A stretch of DNA of 13,751 nt. Source: CAYXVJ01 sp964558445. Its GTDB lineage: Bacteria > Bacillota > Clostridia > Saccharofermentanales > Fastidiosipilaceae. The position numbers and the translations under genes were made by a program. The stretch spans positions 1-13,751 of the forward strand of contig CAZLEA010000040.1 in assembly GCA_964558445.1 (NCBI GenBank). Direction: 5' to 3'. Position 1 is the stretch's first letter. Every line of letters starts with the position of its first letter. The notes under the pieces were generated by a model. That model ran no database searches and was not told the DNA's origin. It saw only the letters and a program-made list of their open reading frames with translations. Positions 7,226-13,751 of the stretch are shown in pieces.

Positions 7226-8164
7226 CTACCACAAACTGATATCGCTCGTCTTACGGGCAATCGCGTTGACCATGACGAGTAGACCGAAGTTGATCAGGTT
7301 ATTGAACAAGCCGATCGCGGACGAGTAACTGACCTGACCGCCGAGGATACCGATCTTATAGACATAAGTCGGGATGATCTCCGAATAGTCGAGGTTGATG
7401 TTGTTCTGAAGTAAGAACGCCTTCTCGAAGCCCAGGCTCATGATCTCACCCGTACGCATGATGAGCATGATGACCATCGTGGGGATGATCGCCGGCACGT
7501 CGATGTAGATCAGGCGCTTGAGCTTGCTCGCACCGTCCACCATCGCCGCCTCATGCAGCTCCGGGGGTACCGAGGCCAGAACCGAGATGTACATAATCGA
7601 GCCCCAACCGATGTTCTGCAGCACGCCGGACCAGACATAGATATGGCGGAAGAGCTCGGGGTTTGACAAGAACTTCTGCTGACTGATGCCAAGCAGCATC
7701 AGGATCTGATTCACGACACCGTCCGAGGACAAGAAGATCGTGATCATGCCACAGTAAACGACCATAGAGATGAAGTGCGGGGCATAGGTGATCATCTGCG
7801 TGGTCTTGCGGAAGCGCTTGGCTCCCACATAGTTTAGTAAGAGGGCAAAGAGTATCGGAAGCGGGAAGCCCGCCGCCAATTGGTAGAGGCTTAGCGCGAC
7901 CGTGTTCCAGAGCAGGCTCTTGAATTGATAGGATTCGAAGAAGGTCCGGAAGTGCTGCAGACCAACCCATCTGCTGCCGAATATCCCGTCCACGGCGCGG
8001 AAGTCGCGGAACGCAATCTGTATACCGTAGAGAGGCATGTAGTCGAAGATGACGACGTAGATGAGCATCGGCAGGATGAACAGGTAGAGCACCCAGGTCT
8101 TCTGTAATTGTTTGGCGATCTGATGTCGTTTCAGTTGGCGTCTTGCCTTTGGGGTTTGGTCCAT
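7226..8164 (-). CDS. lplB: Carbohydrate ABC transporter permease, LplB type
   Basis: This 312-residue protein has about six membrane helices. 'WVLYLFILPMLIYVVIFDYMP' near the N-terminus and the end 'TSDISLW' are hallmarks of the LplB family (COG4209). The EAA loop is at about 204-224 (HEAAMVDGASKLKRLIYIDVP). It partners the YtcP-type permease and receives substrate from the lipoprotein encoded upstream. AAGGAG lies 10 nt before ATG 8164. The 91-bp spacer to the binding-protein gene holds a stable stem-loop that may lower permease expression. Family-level assignment is strong; the orthologue-level name and substrate are uncertain. Confidence 0.92.
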   Translation of the reverse strand: MDQTPKARRQLKRHQIAKQLQKTWVLYLFILPMLIYVVIFDYMPLYGIQIAFRDFRAVDGIFGSRWVGLQHFRTFFESYQFKSLLWNTVALSLYQLAAGFPLPILFALLLNYVGAKRFRKTTQMITYAPHFISMVVYCGMITIFLSSDGVVNQILMLLGISQQKFLSNPELFRHIYVWSGVLQNIGWGSIMYISVLASVPPELHEAAMVDGASKLKRLIYIDVPAIIPTMVIMLIMRTGEIMSLGFEKAFLLQNNINLDYSEIIPTYVYKIGILGGQVSYSSAIGLFNNLINFGLLVMVNAIARKTSDISLW

Positions 8165-8208
8165 ATAACCTCTCCTTAGTCATACGTATCTGATTGCTCA
8201 GACGAGAC

Positions 8209-8230
8209 GGCACGGTATCTCTACCGCGCC
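8209..8230 (-). promoter_or_regulatory. Intercistronic stem-loop with GNRA tetraloop
   Basis: In the minus-strand transcript GGCGCGGUA pairs with UACCGUGCC (9 bp including one G-U) around the loop GAGA, a GNRA tetraloop. It lies between the binding-protein stop and the LplB-type start, with no U-tract after it. It therefore looks like an mRNA-stabilising or partial-attenuation hairpin of the kind known between malE and malF, which yields more binding protein than permease. Confidence 0.6.
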
Positions 8231-8255
8231 GCCCGATGAATCTGATTTGAATCAA

Positions 8256-9722
8256 TTAGTCTAGGGAATCTACGAATTCTTGGCAGAGCGTGGTGTACTC
8301 TTCGGCCTTGAGCTGCTCCATGGTCTTCAGGTGAGCATCCCACTTGGCATCATCGATCCCGTTGATGACGGAGTCGGAGATGAACTTCATGAGGTAGGTA
8401 TCCATGTCGACCAGGAGGAGGGCACGACGCTCGGTGTTCTCGGCTTCGGCCGTACCGGCGGGCAGGAGATTCACACCGTAGGGCATAGACATCTCGACTG
8501 CTTCACGTTTCCAGTCATGGGGCCAAGCATCGTCGTAACGAAGTCTGCTATCGAATTCGATCTTCCAGAGAGCGGGGGTCTGTCCGGCGAACGACTCTGC
8601 GTTTCTATACTCCGGCTTGGTCTTGTAACCGAGCTCTTCTATTCTATCGCTGTCCATCGTCAAGAACATGGGAGCACCGTCTTCGATCGCCCACCACTCA
8701 CCCTCGTTACCGCGACCCCAGAGCAGGATCATCTCGAGTGAGGAGTTGATGTAGTCGTACCAGCGAACCAGCACTTCCGGATCTTCAACTTGTGCACTGA
8801 TGGCGAAACCGCCGTCACGCGTGATGTTGTTGAGACCTGTCATCTGATGACCGTTCGGGCCCACGAGCGGCAGCATCGCCTGGTAGCGACCGCCGTCCTC
8901 GCCCTTGTCAACGCCTGCGGTGTCGGGATAGTAACCGGCGAACGAACCAATGATGTCGCGGCCGCCGCTTCTGCTCATGTACTGCTCGTTGCTCATTGTG
9001 AAGACATCGCTGTCGATCAGGCCTTCATCATAGAGCTCGGCGAGCCATGCGAGTGCATCGTAGTAGCCCTGCTGGGTCGGCGAGAAGACAACCTCCTTAC
9101 CGTCCATGAAGACGTGATTCGAGTTCTCGATGACGCCAAACGCACCCATCATGTTATCGATCGCATTCGCCCAGCTCCAGGTAGACTCGAAGGTGAAGGG
9201 GATNNNNNNNNNNNNNNNNNNNNNNNNNNNNNNNNNNNNNNNNNNNNNNNNNNNNNNNNNNNNNNNNNNNNNNNNNNNNNNNNNNNNNNNNNNNNNNNNN
9301 NNNTAGTTACGGGAGACATCGACTTCGCCGATGATGGCATCCGTCAGCGTATTAGTGGAGAAGGCTAGGTTGATCTTCTCGCTCCAGGCAGAAGAAGGAA
9401 TCTCGGTCCACTCGATATGAACGTTTGTATCTTCTTCCGTCTTGATAACAGCGTTACGATCCTTGGCCGCCTTCAGCGGGCTGGTCTGGAATACGGAGAT
9501 CGTATAGGTCTTCTTCTCATTTAAGATGGGCAGGCCTTCCGGATTGAAGTTCTCCGAGGGAGCATCGCTGCCTTCGGTTTCGCTCTCGCTACCTTGACTC
9601 GGCTTACCGTTCGTGCTGCCGCCCTTGTCATCTGACGACGTGCCACACGAGGCAAGCGCAGGCATGAAGATGGTCAGCGCTAGAGCAAGCGCGAATCCTC
9701 TGACTAGTTTCTTGTACTTCAT
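8256..9722 (-). CDS. Extracellular solute-binding lipoprotein of the sugar importer (LplA-like), interrupted by a gap
   Basis: The start at 9722 gives a lipoprotein signal: KYKK, a hydrophobic stretch and the lipobox LASC with Cys26. A Ser/Gly/Glu-rich linker (about 27-60) follows, then the family-1 binding fold ('YTISVFQTSPLKAAKDRN', 'NVHIEWTEIPSSAWSEKINLAF'). After the N-run come 'IPFTFESTWSW', 'FMDGKEVVFSPTQQGYYDALAWLAELYDEGLID' split over conserved LplA-like blocks, and a C-terminus ending EFVDSLD. It should capture an oligosaccharide outside the membrane and pass it to the two permeases. The assembled length is 488 residues, 33-34 of them unknown. Relatives usually have about 100-115 residues between the flanking motifs, so the gap probably hides more than 100 nt. 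The extended start at 9791 is rejected because GGAGGA sits 6 nt before 9722. Confidence 0.9.
   Translation of the reverse strand: MKYKKLVRGFALALALTIFMPALASCGTSSDDKGGSTNGKPSQGSESETEGSDAPSENFNPEGLPILNEKKTYTISVFQTSPLKAAKDRNAVIKTEEDTNVHIEWTEIPSSAWSEKINLAFSTNTLTDAIIGEVDVSRNXXXXXXXXXXXXXXXXXXXXXXXXXXXXXXXXXXIPFTFESTWSWANAIDNMMGAFGVIENSNHVFMDGKEVVFSPTQQGYYDALAWLAELYDEGLIDSDVFTMSNEQYMSRSGGRDIIGSFAGYYPDTAGVDKGEDGGRYQAMLPLVGPNGHQMTGLNNITRDGGFAISAQVEDPEVLVRWYDYINSSLEMILLWGRGNEGEWWAIEDGAPMFLTMDSDRIEELGYKTKPEYRNAESFAGQTPALWKIEFDSRLRYDDAWPHDWKREAVEMSMPYGVNLLPAGTAEAENTERRALLLVDMDTYLMKFISDSVINGIDDAKWDAHLKTMEQLKAEEYTTLCQEFVDSLD
9204..9303. other. Assembly gap (100 N)
   Basis: Exactly 100 N inside the solute-binding protein gene. 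Both flanks are clearly the same protein. Comparison with the family suggests roughly 300-350 nt are missing, so coordinates across it are nominal. Confidence 0.95.
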
Positions 9723-9728
9723 TTGTGT

Positions 9729-9734
9729 TCCTCC
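9729..9734 (-). promoter_or_regulatory. Strong ribosome binding site of the solute-binding protein
   Basis: GGAGGA lies 6 nt before ATG 9722. It settles the start at the lipoprotein signal and suits high expression of a binding protein. Confidence 0.8.
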
Positions 9735-9800
9735 AAATTTAGTTGGTGAATAGGTCATCTCCACCTTAAGGAAGAACAAATCGAGCGTCAATTCATGTTT

Positions 9801-9860
9801 TTTGAAGAATATGCCGTATTTCTGAAGCGAATATCGGATATTTGAAGATATCTAGGTCAT
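9801..9860. promoter_or_regulatory. Three TGAAG boxes at 20-bp steps, candidate AraC-type operator
   Basis: TGAAG occurs at 9803-9807, 9823-9827 and 9843-9847, exactly 20 bp apart, each followed within 0-2 nt by an AT-rich ATAT word. A 13-bp palindrome AATATCGGATATT (9830-9842) overlaps the middle. Spacing of about two helical turns puts the boxes on one DNA face, as in AraC-family sites. They lie 80-140 bp upstream of the transporter start, just downstream of the regulator gene. Binding by that regulator is inferred. Confidence 0.5.
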
Positions 9861-9895
9861 TTATCCCACAATTCAACAAGTCGCACCTATATTCG

Positions 9896-12001
9896 CTACG
9901 GTTTATCCTGCGAGCTGCTTAGTTTCCCCTCTCGTTTCAGTTGGGCATAATACCCGGGCGTCATCCCCTCATGACGCTTGAACGCCTCGATGAAGACCGC
10001 CGTGCTGCTGAAGCCGAGCATCTCACCGATCTCGCCGACCTTGAGATCGGGTGTACCGAGTAGCGTCTTCGCTTCTGCCAGTCGAAGTCCCTCGATGTAT
10101 TGAGACAGCCTCTGGCCAGTCGACTTCTTGAAGAAGTGGCTGAGATTCGATGACGTCATCTCGAAGTCGATCGCCATGCGCTTAACCGTGAAGTCATAGC
10201 TCTTGTAGTGCATGTCGATATAGCGCAGCATATCGGCGATATTGCGCCGTTTGTAACCCTCGGGCTTCGCTTCTTGCATCCTCGAGGCCGCCTTGTCGAG
10301 GGCCAGCCAGACCTGATTCGTGAGGCCGGCGGCACTGATCGGCTCGAGCCCGGAGAGCATCGTATTCAGCTCGGCCGGCGATTGCAATAGTTTCAGGATA
10401 TCGATCAAGACGGCAGATTGAATCGCACTCGACTGGTCGGCCGCGAAATCGATCAATTCCGTGATCACAAGCTTCATCTGCCCCGTGTTCTCTTCTTCTA
10501 TCGCATCTCGCAGATCGAGCAGCGTATCCACCGGATAGCTGAGGCGATCCTCTTCGATCCCGACGAGTTCACGGAAGCGTTTGCGAGCTCCGCTATAAGC
10601 GGCATAGAGTTGCTTGATATCCTGGACGATCGGACCCTTGGCGAGCACCGCACCGTTATCCAGGAAGCCTTGGATCCAGTCTGTTATCTCATCTGCCTCT
10701 CGATCTGAGCAGAGCAGGTAGGTGTACTGCCCCTCTTTGAAATTCATTTGATAGACACGGTCCAGCGTATTCGATGAATCCTCCAGCACCTCTAGCGCGT
10801 TATAGATCGCCTGATTCTCTAGCACATCGGTGAAGATCAAGAAGCTCTTGTTCTTGCGATCCAGATCTATGCCCTCATCCAAACAGCGATAGTACAGATC
10901 ACTCTCGCTACTGATCCGATTGTTCAGGATCTCGTAGAGGAGTGCTTCGCGGCGAAGCTCCTCGTTATAGTCTTGCAAGATCGCATGGGTGCTCATCATA
11001 TCGTTGAACGCGTAGCTGATATAATTGATCTCATCTTCGTGCGAGATAGCGGCTGCACCGGGCGAGCGATCGTTCACTTGACGAAGCAGTTCATTGATCG
11101 GTCTATAGTTACGCTTGGCCAGGAGATGGATCACCACAATACCAACGAGGAGTACGCTCATCGCGACAGCAACTTGGAGGAGGAGCGGGCGCATGATACT
11201 TCTGTGAATCGCACGGGCGGGGATGGACCAATAGACCTTGAAACCCGTACTACCCTGATAGGTGTATGTGTAGCGCGCTTCACTCGCCTGATTGTCCGCT
11301 TGTGTCTCCTCGCTCTGATTGCCGTAGACGGGCACACCCATGTACTCGACCGTGACGTAGGGACTAAGACCCTGCCACAGCGGGTCGACCATGCTCTCCA
11401 TCTGCTTGTCGAGGACAACGAAGATCAAGGCAGATGAGTAGTCCGTCTCTTCTCCCCCATAGTCCTTGATCGGGGAGACGATGGCGAAGCCCTCTTCTCT
11501 CGTCTGACCATGCGTGATCTGTACGGCGAAGTTGCCGGTCTCAGTATAGATATGTTTCGCTAAACCCTCGAGGTCTATATCCAGCACATTCTCCATGAAG
11601 AAGTCTTCCGGATACTTGCCGAGGCTGCCGAGGACAAGTTCGTCTGTCGGCGAATAGAAGTAGACAGCTTCACAAAACGGCAGGTACATCTGCTTCTCGG
11701 TGAGATCGAAACTGATATCGAGATAGATACCGGGCGGTGTCTCTCTATAATAATGAGTATAGATCTTGCTTCTTCTGCTGTCATAGACCATCTGATTCAT
11801 GACTTCATGCTTCTGATCGAGGATATCAAGCTTACGCCTCGTCTCGATCTCCATTTGTTGTTCGAGAGAACTTAGCATCTCACGCCGCAAATTGATATAG
11901 CCGAATAAGCTGATGAAAATCAGAGGGATCAATAAGACGGTCAAATAGGTTAGCAGCAGTCGTTGATAGAACTTGAAGATCGGTTTCTTCTTCTGTCTCA
12001 T
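9896..12001 (-). CDS. Membrane-anchored AraC-family transcriptional regulator with extracytoplasmic sensor
   Basis: This 701-residue protein has, in order: a first membrane helix (about 15-36, LLLTYLTVLLIPLIFISLF); an extracytoplasmic region of about 235 residues in the size range of Cache-type sensors; a second helix (about 272-295, LLLQVAVAMSVLLVGIVVIHLL); a short HAMP-like stretch (YRPINELLRQV); a long cytoplasmic linker; and a C-terminal AraC double HTH (about 590-690, 'YDFTVKRMAIDFEMTSSNLSHFFKK', then 'KVGEIGEMLGFSSTAVFIEAFKRHEGMTPGYY'), each half quoted only in part. It senses a ligand outside and acts on DNA directly, with no histidine kinase domain. The start at 12001 has GAGGGGG 8 nt upstream; ATG 12031 has none. 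It lies just upstream of, and on the same strand as, the transporter genes, and divergent from the sulfatase. It probably activates both. Confidence 0.9.
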   Translation of the reverse strand: MRQKKKPIFKFYQRLLLTYLTVLLIPLIFISLFGYINLRREMLSSLEQQMEIETRRKLDILDQKHEVMNQMVYDSRRSKIYTHYYRETPPGIYLDISFDLTEKQMYLPFCEAVYFYSPTDELVLGSLGKYPEDFFMENVLDIDLEGLAKHIYTETGNFAVQITHGQTREEGFAIVSPIKDYGGEETDYSSALIFVVLDKQMESMVDPLWQGLSPYVTVEYMGVPVYGNQSEETQADNQASEARYTYTYQGSTGFKVYWSIPARAIHRSIMRPLLLQVAVAMSVLLVGIVVIHLLAKRNYRPINELLRQVNDRSPGAAAISHEDEINYISYAFNDMMSTHAILQDYNEELRREALLYEILNNRISSESDLYYRCLDEGIDLDRKNKSFLIFTDVLENQAIYNALEVLEDSSNTLDRVYQMNFKEGQYTYLLCSDREADEITDWIQGFLDNGAVLAKGPIVQDIKQLYAAYSGARKRFRELVGIEEDRLSYPVDTLLDLRDAIEEENTGQMKLVITELIDFAADQSSAIQSAVLIDILKLLQSPAELNTMLSGLEPISAAGLTNQVWLALDKAASRMQEAKPEGYKRRNIADMLRYIDMHYKSYDFTVKRMAIDFEMTSSNLSHFFKKSTGQRLSQYIEGLRLAEAKTLLGTPDLKVGEIGEMLGFSSTAVFIEAFKRHEGMTPGYYAQLKREGKLSSSQDKP

Positions 12002-12009
12002 GATCGATT

Positions 12010-12016
12010 CCCCCTC
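12010..12016 (-). promoter_or_regulatory. Ribosome binding site fixing the regulator start
   Basis: GAGGGGG on the minus strand lies 8 nt before ATG 12001, which favours it over the in-frame ATG at 12031. Confidence 0.55.
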
Positions 12017-12051
12017 AAACCTGTGCACCATAACCCACGGTTAGTAAAATT

Positions 12052-12057
12052 ATTATA
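12052..12057 (-). promoter_or_regulatory. -10 box for the AraC-type regulator
   Basis: An exact TATAAT on the minus strand gives a start near 12045 and a leader of about 44 nt. The -35 match is weak. It mirrors the plus-strand box at 12082-12087. Confidence 0.45.
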
Positions 12058-12081
12058 CAATTCAAACAAGTAACAGTTTTC

Positions 12082-12087
12082 TATAAT
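12082..12087 (+). promoter_or_regulatory. -10 box for the sulfatase gene
   Basis: An exact TATAAT on the plus strand lies 62 nt before the ATG, with no good -35. This suggests activator dependence. Its upstream region overlaps that of the divergent regulator promoter. Confidence 0.45.
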
Positions 12088-12115
12088 AGCAGATCGAGAA
12101 TCATTGAGCTATACT

Positions 12116-12129
12116 GTAACCAAAGTTAC
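12116..12129. promoter_or_regulatory. GTAAC-N4-GTTAC inverted repeat in the sulfatase leader
   Basis: GTAAC (12116-12120) and GTTAC (12125-12129) flank CAAA in the leader just before the AAAGGAAGGG ribosome site. A related GTAACAGT lies at 12070-12077. It could be an operator or a small hairpin affecting translation. Arms of 5 bp make this tentative. Confidence 0.3.
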
Positions 12130-12148
12130 TAAAGGAAGGGTATGACAG

Positions 12149-13615
12149 ATGAAGAATCCACCTAATATCATTTTTATCATGGCTGACGATCAAGGTCCCT
12201 GGGCGCTTGGCAGTCAGGGTAATACAGAGCTTAAGACACCCAATCTCGACCGCTTGGCAGCCGAAGGCATCAAGTTCGATAACTTCTTCTGTGCCTCGCC
12301 GGTCTGCTCACCGGCCAGGGCATCGATACTGACCGGCACGATCCCCTCCGCTCACGGCGTCCACGATTGGATCCGCAGCGGCAACTTAAATAAGAATTAT
12401 ATGGACGAACTCGGGCTCGAGAATCCATACGGCGGCTACACGGATGAGAAGATGCCGATCCAGTATCTGGCAGGGCTTCGGACCTATACGGACGCGCTCG
12501 TCGAGGCAGGTTATACGTGCGCGCTGAGCGGCAAGTGGCATCTGGGCGACAGCCTGACACCACAGCACGGCTTCGCGAAGTGGTTTACCATCGGTAAGGG
12601 TGGTGCACACTACTATTACCCCGATATCATCGAGGACGGTAAGATCGAGATTCGAAACGAATATGTCACAAACCTCATCACCGAGAAGGCGATCGATTAT
12701 ATCGATGAACTCGCAGAAGCCGATAATCCGTTCTATCTCTCCGTGCACTACACGGCACCGCACTCACCCTGGGAAGCAGATCAGCATCCGGCAGAGTACA
12801 TCCAGATGTATGAGGACTGCCCGTTCGAGAGCACGCCCGATGTGCCGGACCACCCGGAGACAACCGTCGGACCGGTCTACGGTACCCCCAAGCGTAGGGA
12901 GAATCTGCGTGGCTACTATGCTGCGATCACGGCGATGGATGCCGATATCGGCAAGCTCTTGGCGAGGCTCGATGAACACGGTATCAGAGAGAATACGATC
13001 GTCATCTTCACCTCCGACAATGGCATGTGTATGGGCCACCACGGCATCTGGGGCAAGGGGAACGGAACGCATCCACAGAACATGTTCGAGCCCTCGATCA
13101 AGGTCCCGTTTATCTTCAGGCACCCCGGAATCGAGAAGCCGGGCGAAGTGGTCAAGAGCCTGGCCGGTGCACTCGACATCTACCCGACGATATTAGAACT
13201 CGCCGGTATCGATGAGCCGCGCACGAAGACGCTGCCGGGAGAGAGCCTCCTGCCCCTGATGCAAGCATCAGACAATAACGAGTGCTTCTCCCGTAACCGA
13301 GCGATCTACATCTGTGAGGAATACGGTCCCGTGCGTATGATTCGCACCGAGACCATGAAGTACATCCACCGCTACCCCTACGGCCCTCACGAGCTCTACG
13401 ACCTCGTGGCCGATCCCGAAGAGATGAACAATCTCATCGATGATCCCGCTTACGAAGAGACCATTGTCGAGATGAGACAAGAACTCATGCTCTGGTACCG
13501 TCGCTACGTCAATCCGGATCTCGATGGCAGCAAGGAAGCGGTCACAGGACTGGGGCAGATGGACCGCGCAGGCCTGTTTGCGAGTCAACAAGAGATCTAT
13601 AAGCTGAAGAACTGA
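12149..13615 (+). CDS. Type I (formylglycine) sulfatase, cytoplasmic, Cys-type
   Basis: This 488-residue protein belongs to the S1 alkaline-phosphatase superfamily. The N-terminal metal site is NIIFIMADDQG (Asp13, Asp14). The activation motif is VCSPARASILTG, in which Cys53 (C-x-P-x-R) must be converted to formylglycine. The second signature is 'CALSGKWHLGD', and a later metal site is 'FTSDNGMCMGHHG'. It hydrolyses sulfate esters, probably of a sugar. It lacks a signal peptide: the metal-site strand begins at residue 6, so it should act inside the cell on imported substrate. A cysteine in an anaerobe implies maturation by anSME, which is not in the window. ATG 12149 has AAGGAAGGG 8 nt upstream; ATG 12142 is out of frame. 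The gene is divergent from the AraC-type regulator. The exact sulfated substrate is not determined. Confidence 0.92.
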   Translation: MKNPPNIIFIMADDQGPWALGSQGNTELKTPNLDRLAAEGIKFDNFFCASPVCSPARASILTGTIPSAHGVHDWIRSGNLNKNYMDELGLENPYGGYTDEKMPIQYLAGLRTYTDALVEAGYTCALSGKWHLGDSLTPQHGFAKWFTIGKGGAHYYYPDIIEDGKIEIRNEYVTNLITEKAIDYIDELAEADNPFYLSVHYTAPHSPWEADQHPAEYIQMYEDCPFESTPDVPDHPETTVGPVYGTPKRRENLRGYYAAITAMDADIGKLLARLDEHGIRENTIVIFTSDNGMCMGHHGIWGKGNGTHPQNMFEPSIKVPFIFRHPGIEKPGEVVKSLAGALDIYPTILELAGIDEPRTKTLPGESLLPLMQASDNNECFSRNRAIYICEEYGPVRMIRTETMKYIHRYPYGPHELYDLVADPEEMNNLIDDPAYEETIVEMRQELMLWYRRYVNPDLDGSKEAVTGLGQMDRAGLFASQQEIYKLKN

Positions 13616-13652
13616 TCACAGATATCGCGAGAGCTGTGTGATAGAAGATGGA

Positions 13653-13682
13653 CAAGGCGTGTACGCTAGCGTGCACGCCTTG
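13653..13682 (+). terminator. Strong hairpin after the sulfatase gene
   Basis: CAAGGCGTGTACGC (13653-13666) pairs with GCGTGCACGCCTTG (13669-13682), 14 bp with one G-U, the centre opening to a CTAG loop. It lies 37 bp after the stop codon. There is no proper T-tract downstream on the plus strand (CTGCATTTGATT); the minus side is slightly more pyrimidine-rich. It is probably a terminator or 3'-end-protecting hairpin. From 13683 to the edge I see no gene, only short GGATCG repeats. Confidence 0.6.
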
Positions 13683-13751
13683 CTGCATTTGATTGAGTGG
13701 ATCGGATTGGATCGTGGGGATCGGAATGCAACGATAGATCAAATAACCCGA

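Noticed and set aside
8790..9368. Plus-strand frame across the second N-run
   Set aside because: It is antisense to the clearly assigned solute-binding protein, matches no family and is kept open by Ns.
9723..9791. Extension of the solute-binding protein to ATG 9791
   Set aside because: The extension would bury the strong GGAGGA site and place the lipoprotein signal internally.
9827..9896. GCGAATAT/ATATTCGC inverted pair as a terminator of the regulator gene
   Set aside because: The arms are 54 nt apart, short and AT-rich, with no T-tract; a stable terminator hairpin is unlikely.
12600..13196. Second plus-strand ORF inside the sulfatase gene
   Set aside because: It is an Arg/Ser-rich shadow frame within the convincing sulfatase reading frame, with no family features.
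1..13751. CRISPR arrays, tRNA or rRNA genes, insertion sequences, prophage or defence genes
   Set aside because: I looked for spaced identical repeats, transposase or integrase motifs and clover-leaf patterns and saw none.

Overview
The window looks like part of a Firmicutes (Clostridia-type) chromosome of moderate GC content, probably an anaerobic carbohydrate fermenter and probably from a metagenome or draft assembly. Three things support this. The sugar importer has the LplA/LplB/YtcP organisation typical of Paenibacillus and Clostridia, with no ATPase in the cluster. It is paired with a membrane-anchored AraC regulator of the Bacillota type. Strong AGGAG/GGAGG ribosome binding sites precede most genes. 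Two runs of exactly 100 N (4263-4362 and 9204-9303) are scaffold gaps that interrupt real genes. I cannot name the genus.

Layout: 1-632 (minus) is a membrane-anchored glucosaminidase that runs off the left edge. Divergent from it is a DUF554 (YdfK/YqgA-type) membrane protein, 773-1468 (plus). It converges on a two-gene minus-strand unit: a zinc-dependent alcohol/polyol dehydrogenase (2599-3651), then an aldo/keto reductase (1501-2514). In front of that unit lies a tandemly duplicated 39-bp promoter/operator module (3682-3759). Reading away from it is a GNAT acetyltransferase (3874 to the first gap).

The right two thirds is a carbohydrate-use locus. On the minus strand, from upstream to downstream, come a one-component membrane AraC regulator (9896-12001), a lipoprotein solute-binding protein (8256-9722, broken by the second gap), an LplB-type permease (7226-8164), a YtcP-type permease (6302-7216) and a GH42 beta-galactosidase whose end lies in the first gap (4363-6204). 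Divergent from the regulator is a Cys-type sulfatase without a signal peptide (12149-13615, plus).

How it fits together (inference): the binding protein and permeases take up an oligosaccharide, energised by an ATPase encoded elsewhere. The sulfatase and GH42 enzyme then work in the cytoplasm to remove sulfate and beta-galactosyl residues, under control of the AraC sensor. A sulfated galactoside from mucin or algal galactan would suit this set, but the substrate is not proven by sequence. The most notable non-coding features are the duplicated 39-bp operator module, three TGAAG boxes spaced exactly 20 bp apart upstream of the binding protein, and a stem-loop with a GNRA-type loop between the binding-protein and permease genes. 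I see no mobile elements, CRISPR arrays, tRNAs or rRNAs. No gene-free stretch exceeds 300 bases.
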